Shown here one piece after another: positions 7,553 through 13,928 of a DNA stretch of 14,157 nucleotides. Source of the stretch: a bacterium (lineage in GTDB: Bacteria; Bdellovibrionota_C; UBA2361; SZUA-149); NCBI GenBank assembly GCA_003230795.1, contig QIGM01000551.1, positions 1 to 14,157 of the forward strand, given 5' to 3'. The notes beneath the pieces were generated by a model. The model was not told the DNA's origin, searched no databases, and was given only the letters and a program-made list of their open reading frames with translations. The stretch's first letter is position 1; every line of letters begins with the position of its first letter. The position numbers and the translations under genes were made by a program.

Positions 7553-7869
7553 CTTTCTCCCTGCTCACCCTCTCTAGAACATTCTGAACCACTGTGATTC
7601 TGAACCACTGTGATTCTGAACCACTGTGGAGGCTTCTTTCGAAAATGCCTACCAGCTGGCACTTCCTTATCTCTCCAGCGGTATCGGCTAATTGAGGTTT
7701 CTATATCCAGCTTCAGGCGGCTAAAATAAAGCGTTCACACATAACTTCGTATACGATAGATCGCTGTAGTGCTTTGAAATGCTCGATTCTTAGATCTGAA
7801 CGGAATCCTATGTTCAGAGCAGGGGTTCTGAGCAGGGAATACCAGAGAAGAAAACCCAGGATTTTACGA
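7553..7869. other. Intergenic region upstream of the lipoprotein gene
   Basis: This region is 317 bp when the downstream gene starts at 7870. It holds the three-unit tandem repeat (7581-7628). It also holds the 10 bp perfect palindrome TCGTATACGA (7747-7756), inside a 13-base stretch (7741-7753) identical to one arm of loxP but with no second arm. The downstream frame is open back to 7774, but that part has no ribosome site and no protein-like features. No clear promoter or terminator can be assigned. Confidence 0.5.
7581..7628 (+). repeat. Perfect tandem repeat, 3 x 16 bp
   Basis: The unit ATTCTGAACCACTGTG occurs three times head to tail without a single mismatch (7581-7596, 7597-7612, 7613-7628), with no partial unit at either side. 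It is intergenic, 28 bp after the stop codon at 7552. Perfect identity of three units points to recent expansion, for example by replication slippage, or to a multi-copy binding site. It does not occur elsewhere in the window as far as I can see. Confidence 0.95.
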
Positions 7870-9051
7870 ATGAAATCAACACGCCATAACGTACTTCTCC
7901 TCTTGCTTTGCGCAACGCTTGCTGGCGCTTTGATTTTCCTTGGCATTGGCTGCGCCGTCGGTGGCGGAGATAATGACGACGATGACGAAGATATCACAGT
8001 AGGTGAAGGCGTATTTCGGCTCTCTGCCGTCACAGACGCTCGAGGCTCGGCAACCGTAAGCTTTGGTTTGCCGGATGGAACAACAAAGTTCTCGATTACG
8101 GCTGAAATAACCGACGACGACCTCTTGGTTCGCTTTATCGACCTGGTGAGCGGTGCCGGAACGGACTATCTTTCTCCCTCTGGCAGACAGCTCTCATTTG
8201 CCGATACCTTTTCCTCATTCATCAATGTTGCCTCCGTGCCTTCGCGAAGTGTGGATCCTGGAGTTGTAAATGGTGAACGATATACGGCTACTATTGAGAT
8301 TGAAGATGCGTTTGGAACCTCAGTCGAAGGAGAGGATGTCACGTTTGAGGTTGTGTCTAAAATTGACCCAGGTCTCGACGGCGGTCGCTTGCGGGTGAAC
8401 GTATATTACGTCGGTGATGTGGGACAGGACCAAGTAACGAAAAGCACAGTCCGTGCGGCCTTCGATACTTTTCGCTCTATCTTTGCTGGCTCAGCCGGAA
8501 TTAGCGTAGAAATTTCAGAATTCGATATCGACGGCCCCGTTGTGCTACCTCTTCCCGTCACGGGAGACCGATTTTACCTCTCTGCCTCGGGTCGTGGCCC
8601 TAACCCAGCAGTAAATATTTTCATCGGAGGTGACGTTGACGCCCGAGGTATCTCAGGCGAAGTACTCGGTGTGGCTGGAGGCATTCCCGCACCACCCAAT
8701 CCGTCAGAGCGAAGCGGCCTCGCCGTGAGTATTTTTGCCGCTGCTGGTCCCGACGGGATCTTTAGCGGAGAGGATGTTCGACTGCTTGGCGAGACGATGG
8801 CGCATGAATCCGGACACTACGCTGGCCTATTTCATCCGGTGGATTTCTCCGGCAGCTCCGTAGTTGAAACGGATCCGCTTGATGACACCCCGTCTTGTGG
8901 TTTTATCACTGAATGTATTTCGAACCGCTCCTTGACCGAGAATGTCATGTTTGCCAGCCCAGTCGCAGATGGCTCGGGTGGATTTATTCCCCAGACAAAC
9001 CTGACTCAAGAACAGCGAAGTGTCATAAATCGCTATATTGTCACAGACTAG
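7870..9051 (+). CDS. Lipoprotein with metzincin-type zinc metalloprotease domain (M43 pappalysin-like)
   Basis: A probable secreted, lipid-anchored zinc protease of 393 residues. The start is set at ATG 7870 because a signal peptide begins there: MKSTRHN, then a hydrophobic run of about 19 residues ending in LGIGC. The Cys is the likely lipidation site, although Gly at -3 is not ideal. AGG lies 9 bases upstream. An aspartate-rich spacer (DNDDDDED) follows the Cys. Residues about 40-170 are beta-rich without a named domain. The catalytic motif is HESGHYAGLFH (H312, E313, H316, H322), the full HExxHxxGxxH signature. A DDTP segment and a Met-turn candidate in ENVMF (M360) follow 38 residues later, as in metzincins; the DDTP context recalls pappalysins (M43). 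The dedA gene follows after 22 bp on the same strand. The substrate is unknown. Confidence 0.85.
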   Translation: MKSTRHNVLLLLLCATLAGALIFLGIGCAVGGGDNDDDDEDITVGEGVFRLSAVTDARGSATVSFGLPDGTTKFSITAEITDDDLLVRFIDLVSGAGTDYLSPSGRQLSFADTFSSFINVASVPSRSVDPGVVNGERYTATIEIEDAFGTSVEGEDVTFEVVSKIDPGLDGGRLRVNVYYVGDVGQDQVTKSTVRAAFDTFRSIFAGSAGISVEISEFDIDGPVVLPLPVTGDRFYLSASGRGPNPAVNIFIGGDVDARGISGEVLGVAGGIPAPPNPSERSGLAVSIFAAAGPDGIFSGEDVRLLGETMAHESGHYAGLFHPVDFSGSSVVETDPLDDTPSCGFITECISNRSLTENVMFASPVADGSGGFIPQTNLTQEQRSVINRYIVTD

Positions 9052-9073
9052 TCCCAAGCTCCGGCTTTAAGCA

Positions 9074-9706
9074 GTGGAAGCAGAATATTTAAGTTGGCTT
9101 GCGAGCGACAACGGCCAAGCAATACACATTGCGGTCTTCGTAATGTTGTTGCTTGGCGGCCTTGGTTTTCCTATCCCTGAAGACATTCCGATCTTATTGT
9201 CAGGGGTTGCTAGCTCCAAGGGCATCGTTCAGCCTCAATTTATCTTCTTAACCTGCTACGTTGGGGTCCTCCTTGCCGACCAGATTGTATTCTTTATCGG
9301 ATACCTGTTCGGACCGAAGATGCTCGCGGCGGGCACGCGCTCTCGATTCTTCCCGGCGATCACAGAGGCCAAAGTTGAAGAAGTGCGTAACGGCCTTCGA
9401 AAGAAGCGCTTGCTCTACATCTTCGTTAGTCGACATCTCTTCCCGGTTCGATCTCTGACGTTCATCACAGCAGGCGCTTTGAGGATTCCTTATTTGGAGT
9501 TTCTGCTTGCCGATGCTCTTGCCGCCTTAATCAGCGTCACCGTTGTTATGGGAATTGGCTATTATCTGGGAGAGCAGTTAAGCCCCGAGGTCGTTCAGCA
9601 TCTCGTGAGCGATGCACACTACTATGTCAGCGGTCTTGTGGTTCTCATTGTAGTGGTTTGGCTGCTTAGATACTTCTATAAATCAGCACGGTCATCGGAA
9701 AAATAA
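9074..9706 (+). CDS. DedA family membrane protein (VTT/SNARE-associated domain)
   Basis: A 210-residue polytopic inner-membrane protein. DedA proteins are linked to proton-dependent transport and to flipping of lipid carriers or phospholipids. Seen here: the GFPIPED motif (31-37), the re-entrant-loop signature of the family; D69 in LLADQIVFF; and FVSRHLFPVRS with R120 and R126. The spacing of six matches the essential arginine pair of E. coli DedA proteins. Hydrophobic segments lie at about 17-48, 55-80, 112-135, 143-166 and 183-202. The start is a GTG at 9074 with no good Shine-Dalgarno, 22 bp after the lipoprotein gene, so translation may depend on coupling. The last codons and the stop lie inside the outer end of the long palindrome (9691-10099), so the C-terminal SSEK may have been supplied by that element. 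Confidence 0.92.
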   Translation: MEAEYLSWLASDNGQAIHIAVFVMLLLGGLGFPIPEDIPILLSGVASSKGIVQPQFIFLTCYVGVLLADQIVFFIGYLFGPKMLAAGTRSRFFPAITEAKVEEVRNGLRKKRLLYIFVSRHLFPVRSLTFITAGALRIPYLEFLLADALAALISVTVVMGIGYYLGEQLSPEVVQHLVSDAHYYVSGLVVLIVVVWLLRYFYKSARSSEK

Positions 9707-9952
9707 ATTCCTGACAGCTTTTGCTGTAGTGGGAGTTATTTGATTTGAGAATGTGCCTTGCTCTGGCAGTAGCCTTCAGTGGAAAAAACCCTGATCGGGG
9801 GTTTGCTGTGTCTTGATGACTATTCCCTATGTCCCCTTTCGGGGGAAACGTTCAGTCGCCACGTAGGCTTCTCTGTTCATTGCGGGGCAACACCAAGTAC
9901 TTAGATGAATTCTTATCCGAAAAGAAGAGCCTCCGTGGCGACTGAACGGACC

Positions 9953-9964
9953 CTCCGGTAGGAG
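9953..9964. repeat. Small hairpin in the right arm, counterpart at 9833-9844
   Basis: CTCC-GGTA-GGAG lies at 9953-9964. The left-arm counterpart, read on the plus strand, is CCCC-TTTC-GGGG at 9833-9844. When the two arms are aligned, one pair is T-A in one copy and C-G in the other, so the stem is preserved despite change of both bases. Confidence 0.6.
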
Positions 9965-9983
9965 ACATTAGTCATCAAAACAC

Positions 9984-10011
9984 GTGGAAAACCGATAAGG
10001 TTTTTCTCCAC
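9984..10011. repeat. Strong hairpin in the right arm of the palindrome
   Basis: GTGG (9984-9987) plus AAAACC (9988-9993) pair with GGTTTT (9999-10004) and CCAC (10008-10011), with a GATAA loop and a 3-base bulge at 10005-10007. The matching place in the left arm is AAACCC (9786-9791) with GGGTTT (9799-9804). The stem is kept, but one pair is A-T here and C-G there. Confidence 0.7.
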
Positions 10012-10104
10012 TGAAGGCTGCTGCCAGAGCAAGGAGCGTTCTCAAATTAAAGAATTCCCACCACACCCTAAGCGGTCGAGAATTTCTCTTCTAGATGACA
10101 CTAT

Positions 10105-10482
10105 CTAATGCACTACTTCCGACACCGAGTGCGAAAGTAGATCACGCAGAGCCATTCCAAGTGCGCTACGAAGAGACTCTGCTTGGGTTCGAATCAGACC
10201 AATAGAAGTTTTAACAACGCTTTCGTACTCCTCTTCTGACGTCTTTCCCACATGGTAGAGTAAGCCCTTACGCGCCTCGATCTGGGAAACAAGTTGTTCC
10301 ATTGTCGGCAACCAAAGATACGCTTCTCGAAGTTGATCGGGAGAGAGGCCCTGCGGGTCCACAAGAATAGATACTCTGGCATCGTCACGGCGTTCGACCA
10401 CTTCATCGCCGATCTCGGGATGCCATATTAGACCGACCTTATCCAAGTCGGAAGAGATGTGAATTAAGTCTTCGCAAGTCAT
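10105..10482 (-). CDS. Hypothetical protein, 125 residues
   Basis: I do not recognise the family. The start ATG at 10482 is supported by AAGAAGG with 8 bases between AAGG (10491-10494) and the ATG. The protein is soluble-looking, with no signal peptide or membrane helix. The N-terminal half is mixed (LIWHPEIGDEVVERRDDARVSILVDP), and the C-terminal half is predicted to be mostly helical and amphipathic (about 47-122). It is a single gene, convergent with dedA across the long palindrome and divergent from the OlsF-like gene. A second open frame on the same strand (10194-10406) lacks a ribosome site and is taken as a shadow. The good Shine-Dalgarno and sensible composition make it likely real. 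Confidence 0.72.
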   Translation of the reverse strand: MTCEDLIHISSDLDKVGLIWHPEIGDEVVERRDDARVSILVDPQGLSPDQLREAYLWLPTMEQLVSQIEARKGLLYHVGKTSEEEYESVVKTSIGLIRTQAESLRSALGMALRDLLSHSVSEVVH

Positions 10483-10822
10483 AGGCGAAACCTTCTTAGG
10501 GAACCAAAGTTACAAACAGTCTAAATAAACCACCTAACACCCAGCAAGGTATTTTAGTGAAACACTTCTTTTTGAATGCCTATTAGTTAGATGTGAAAAT
10601 AGCTCGCAAGTACGCAAATACTAAGGCCTAACCGGAAATTTAAGAGCTGAGCCATACGCAGAAACTAGAAAAACATAATAATTCCAGACCTCTATCCCAA
10701 TAAACTTGCATTTTAGTAGATATTTGTTAGGCTCTCTAATCCACTAGAATAGCGGTTCTAGATGCCCAGCATCACTTGGGAGCTAGGAGTTATCGTTTCC
10801 AACTAATGGCGCTGCTACAATC
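10483..10822. other. AT-rich divergent intergenic region
   Basis: This 340 bp region lies between divergent starts and is visibly richer in A and T than the genes, as expected for two promoters. I see no coding frame of note. It contains the inverted repeat CTAGAA (10744-10749) with TTCTAG (10756-10761). A 6-codon open frame (ATG 10806, MALLQS, TGA 10824-10826) has a stop that overlaps the ATG of the next gene. AGGAG at 10785-10789 is too far from either ATG to be a normal ribosome site. Candidate -10 boxes such as TCTAAT (10735-10740) lack a matching -35 element. Confidence 0.5.
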
Positions 10823-12673
10823 ATGAAACACAATCCCTTCTCTCTAAACCTCTCAAAGACTCTCGGCATAAAACTGCCCCCGCGTCTCGCTCGTGCAATT
10901 GAGCTGCCGATAGAGAAAGCCTTTGCCCTGGATCAAATAGGCAAGAACTACCTCGAGCTATGCGATTCGCTCCCGCCCAAGAGTGATTTCCCAACTGAAA
11001 TCCTGAAGTATATGGGAGTCAATATTGATATCTCAGACGCTTCGCTTGAGCGAATCCCTGCTGACGGCCCAGCTATCATTGTTGCAAACCATCCCTTTGG
11101 TGGCATTGAAGGGATTATCCTTGCCCAACTGCTCAAGCGACGCCGCCCAGATGCCAAAATAATGGCGAATTTCTTACTGCAAAGAATTGATCGCATGGAG
11201 GACTCTTTCATCTTCGTAGATCCCTTCGGAACTTCTGGTGCGGCAAAGGCGAACTTAAGCCCCCTAAGAGAATCGATTTCATGGGTACGTGATGGCGGTT
11301 TACTCGTAATCTTTCCATCGGGCACAGTTTCTCATTTTCAGTGGGGGCGCAGAGAAATTCTTGACCCTGATTGGAGCTCTACCGTAGCCCGAATCATTAA
11401 AAAATCAGGTGCACCAGTCACACCGCTCTACTTTCAGGGCAACAACCAATTGTCGTTCCAAATCGCGGGCACAATTCATCCGCTCCTTCGGACGGCGCTT
11501 CTCCCGCGAGAACTATGGAATAAGCGCGGAAAAACGATCTCGGTGAAAGTCGGTACCGCAATCGGTTCAACAAAGACTCAATCCGTTGCGAAAGACTCTG
11601 AGCTGATGAACTATTTGCGGATGCGCACCTACCTACTGGGCGGTTCAGACCCCGGTGCACTCAAAGAACGAACCTCATTCTTCCGTAAGTTCCAGAGAAA
11701 AGCTTCAAATCGCCGCCTCGAGGAGATCTCTCCCTCAGTAGATCATGAGATTCTCGCCGCGGAAATCGCCGCCTTGCCTCCAGAGCGTATTCTTGGGGAA
11801 ACCGGCGACTACATCGTCTCCTACGGAGTTGCTCGAGAAATTCCGAACGTACTCCAAGAGATTGGACGTCTTAGAGAGCTCTCCTTTCGTCAAGCCGGAG
11901 AAGGCACAGGCAAAGCAAGTGATCTAGATCACTTCGACAGGTACTACACTCACCTCTTTGTATGGAACCGGGTAAAGCACGAGATTGTCGGCGCTTATCG
12001 CCTCGCCAAAACCGACCATGTACTCAGAACTCACGGCATATCCGGTCTCTACACCAATACGCTTTTCTCTTATCGAGCCGAACTACTAGACCAAATGGGA
12101 CCAGCGATTGAACTAGGACGATCCTTCGTGCGGCCAGAGTATCAACGGAATTTCAACTCGCTCAACTTGCTCTGGAAAGGAATCGCTCGCTACGTCGCAC
12201 AAAACCCAAGCCACCCTATACTTTTTGGCACGGTAAGCATCAGCAGTGAGTATGACACTCTCTCCCGAAAACTTATTATCTCTTTCCTAAAAGCTAATCG
12301 CTTTCTACCAGAGCTGGCCAAGCTTATCCGCGCGAGAAATCCAATGCCAAAAACAACACTTCGAGGTGTTGATATGGATAACTCAAGCGTGGTCGTCTCA
12401 AACATTAAGGAAGTTTCGGAGCTTCTGGCCGAAATTGAGTCTACGCAACGTAGCGTACCGATTTTGCTGAGGCAGTACCTAAACCTCGGTGGAAAACTGC
12501 TTGGCTTCAACCTCGACAGTGACTTCGGCAACGTCCTCGATGGACTTATCTACGTAGATCTTCGTGAGACCGAAGAAAAGTTACTTTCTCGGTATATGGG
12601 ACGGGATAAAGTCTCTGATTTTTACCGACACCATCAGATAAATAAAGCACTCCGACTGCTCAAGGTATCGTAG
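10823..12673 (+). CDS. Fused PlsC-like / GNAT acyltransferase, OlsF-type aminolipid synthase
   Basis: A 616-residue two-domain acyltransferase. The N-terminal part (about 60-280) is a lysophospholipid acyltransferase-like domain: NHPFGGIEG with catalytic His90 and acidic E96, then the glycerolipid-binding motif IFPSGT (163-168). The C-terminal part (about 315-530) is an OlsB-like N-acyltransferase of the GNAT/autoinducer-synthase type, with ELGRSFVRPEYQ (430-441) and FGTVSISSEYD. This order matches OlsF, in which the C-terminal domain makes the N-acyl amino acid and the N-terminal domain adds the second acyl chain, giving ornithine lipid. The amino acid used cannot be read from sequence; glycine or other aminolipids are possible. 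It has no signal peptide and is probably bound to the inner face of the membrane. ATG 10823 lacks a Shine-Dalgarno; a 6-codon frame ending in ATGA overlaps it. The patatin gene follows after 114 bp. Confidence 0.88.
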   Translation: MKHNPFSLNLSKTLGIKLPPRLARAIELPIEKAFALDQIGKNYLELCDSLPPKSDFPTEILKYMGVNIDISDASLERIPADGPAIIVANHPFGGIEGIILAQLLKRRRPDAKIMANFLLQRIDRMEDSFIFVDPFGTSGAAKANLSPLRESISWVRDGGLLVIFPSGTVSHFQWGRREILDPDWSSTVARIIKKSGAPVTPLYFQGNNQLSFQIAGTIHPLLRTALLPRELWNKRGKTISVKVGTAIGSTKTQSVAKDSELMNYLRMRTYLLGGSDPGALKERTSFFRKFQRKASNRRLEEISPSVDHEILAAEIAALPPERILGETGDYIVSYGVAREIPNVLQEIGRLRELSFRQAGEGTGKASDLDHFDRYYTHLFVWNRVKHEIVGAYRLAKTDHVLRTHGISGLYTNTLFSYRAELLDQMGPAIELGRSFVRPEYQRNFNSLNLLWKGIARYVAQNPSHPILFGTVSISSEYDTLSRKLIISFLKANRFLPELAKLIRARNPMPKTTLRGVDMDNSSVVVSNIKEVSELLAEIESTQRSVPILLRQYLNLGGKLLGFNLDSDFGNVLDGLIYVDLRETEEKLLSRYMGRDKVSDFYRHHQINKALRLLKVS

Positions 12674-12764
12674 TTTTCAGTAGAGATTCCGAATCCCTAG
12701 AGTTTTTCCGTCTGTCGCTTGCTTCCAAGTTTTTGAGATCAAAGAATTAGAGATACAACGTCAC

Positions 12765-12784
12765 AGCTCTGCTAGACTAGAGCT
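12765..12784 (+). promoter_or_regulatory. Inverted repeat just before the patatin start
   Basis: AGCTCT (12765-12770) and AGAGCT (12779-12784) form a perfect 6 bp stem with an 8-base loop, ending three bases before ATG 12788. The nonamer GAGCTAGGA (12780-12788) overlapping it also occurs at 10780-10788, upstream of the acyltransferase gene. A regulatory role is only suggested. Confidence 0.3.
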
Positions 12785-12787
12785 AGG

Positions 12788-13921
12788 ATGGTGAAAGGAA
12801 AAAACGTAGACGCTCGCAGCGCAAATACGCAAACCAAAAAAGAACTCCCACTCGGGATAGTGCTTTCTGGGGGAGGATCCCGTGGCGCTTACCAAGTTGG
12901 GGCCCTTTCTGCTGTGGCAGAAAATCTTCGTGAGAAAAAACGAAGCTTTAATGTCGTCGTCGGCAGTAGCCTTGGAGCAATAAACGGAATTCTCCTTTCT
13001 GCCTGCGCTCGAGGTGGCATAGAATCCGCGATTACCTTGCTGGAGGGCCTCTGGAACGAAAGGACTATTCGAAACACGTTTCGAGGCTCCACTTCCCGCA
13101 CCATCTTTCGCGCTGTCCAAATAGCGATCCTTCGCTACCACGCACCGGGACCTCAAGCTTCGAATATCTCAATTTTTGATCCCACACCCCTGCGAACTCG
13201 ACTAAACGACGAGCTCGTATCACTTGGCGGTCTTCGATCAGATGCAATGCCGGATTCTCTAATTGCGACTGGCGTTATGACCACGCTTGAGGGCGCTCGA
13301 CGCAGACCTATGCTGCTCGCCTGCACTGGACCAAAATTCGTAGAAAATGGACTCGATGGAGCAACCTTCGATCTCGTCAGACTACCAGAACTTACCGCAG
13401 AGCACGGTTTTGCTTCTGCTGCACTTCCTTCAGTTCTACCAGCGGTCGATTTAGATATAGACACCCGACAGGTTCGACTCATAGACGGTGGTATCTGCGA
13501 CAACACTCCAGTGGATCCTGCTGTCCGTCTTGGCGCGAAAGAGCTCATCGTAATTGATTCTTCTGGAAGACGTTGGTGGTTTGATCACTACGGAGAGCCC
13601 CACGACACCCGTCCGCGCTGGGAAGTTCCGGCGGAGGAGGCTACCTACTGCCTTACGCCCGAGCGAATGACGGAATGTATAAACATCAAACCTTTTGGCC
13701 CTCTGCTAAAAGCCGCTGTCGGACAATCTCGTAAAGATTTCCTCGCTGCCCTCGGCCCTACCTGGCCGATATTTCGTCTTCTTAAACATAAGATGGGCGA
13801 AGAACTTGCCTATGAAGTGATGTCGTACGTCGCCTTACACCCAGACTATACCTCTCAACTCATAGAACTGGGATACGAAGAAACGAAAAAAGTATTCGCG
13901 GACGAAAAGGCTGCACTTTAG
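12788..13921 (+). CDS. Patatin-like phospholipase family protein
   Basis: A 377-residue lipid acyl hydrolase with a Ser-Asp dyad. Seen: the oxyanion-hole loop SGGGSRGAYQVG (27-38), the nucleophile elbow GSSLG (59-63) with catalytic Ser61, and the DGG motif (D233-G235) with catalytic Asp233 in LIDGGICDNTPV. The family hydrolyses phospholipids or other acyl esters, and members can be cytoplasmic, membrane-bound or secreted. There is no signal peptide here, so a cytoplasmic or peripheral membrane site is likely. The start is uncertain: ATG 12788 directly follows AGG, and GTG 12791 is an alternative, but any start after about residue 20 would cut the core motif. It lies 114 bp behind the OlsF-like gene, which fits membrane-lipid turnover. 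It converges on tlyA with only 7 bp between stops. Confidence 0.94.
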   Translation: MVKGKNVDARSANTQTKKELPLGIVLSGGGSRGAYQVGALSAVAENLREKKRSFNVVVGSSLGAINGILLSACARGGIESAITLLEGLWNERTIRNTFRGSTSRTIFRAVQIAILRYHAPGPQASNISIFDPTPLRTRLNDELVSLGGLRSDAMPDSLIATGVMTTLEGARRRPMLLACTGPKFVENGLDGATFDLVRLPELTAEHGFASAALPSVLPAVDLDIDTRQVRLIDGGICDNTPVDPAVRLGAKELIVIDSSGRRWWFDHYGEPHDTRPRWEVPAEEATYCLTPERMTECINIKPFGPLLKAAVGQSRKDFLAALGPTWPIFRLLKHKMGEELAYEVMSYVALHPDYTSQLIELGYEETKKVFADEKAAL

Positions 13922-13928
13922 CAAATTT

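Larger units (their letters stand above)
9691..10099. repeat. Long imperfect palindrome of about 409 bp with structured arms
   Basis: The stretch 9691-9812 pairs with the reverse complement of 9978-10099 in one ungapped register (paired positions sum to 19790). I count about 89 matches in 122. Best blocks: GTCATC/GATGAC at the ends, TTTGAGAA (9744-9751), CCTTGCTCTGGCAG (9756-9769) and AGCCTTCAGTGGA (9771-9783). After small indels the pairing goes on with TTGATGACTA (9813-9822) and CGTTCAGTCGCCACG (9849-9863, perfect). It ends at AGGCT (9865-9869). The unpaired centre is about 9870-9927 and contains a small TTGC-GGG-GCAA hairpin. Each arm also holds two hairpins of its own. It fills the gap between the convergent stop codons at 9706 and 10105. 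It could be a non-autonomous palindromic mobile element, two converging copies of one structured repeat, or a structured RNA; no transposase is nearby. Confidence 0.9.

Noticed and set aside
7774..7869. 32-residue N-terminal extension of the metzincin lipoprotein
   Set aside because: It would place a basic, non-hydrophobic segment before a clear signal peptide. ATG 7870 gives a standard lipoprotein leader.
9849..9948. The palindrome as an integron attC site
   Set aside because: No paired GTTRRRY/RYYYAAC core sites are at the ends of the dyad, and no integrase or cassette array is visible.
9691..10099. The palindrome as a 6S RNA or another known long-hairpin RNA
   Set aside because: 6S RNA is about 180-200 nt with an open central bubble. 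This object is twice as long and its arms carry their own hairpins. I see none of the conserved 6S blocks.
10194..10406. Open frame of 70 codons on the minus strand overlapping the 125-residue gene
   Set aside because: It is a different frame of the same strand within 10105-10482, without a ribosome site. The longer frame with AAGAAGG upstream is preferred.
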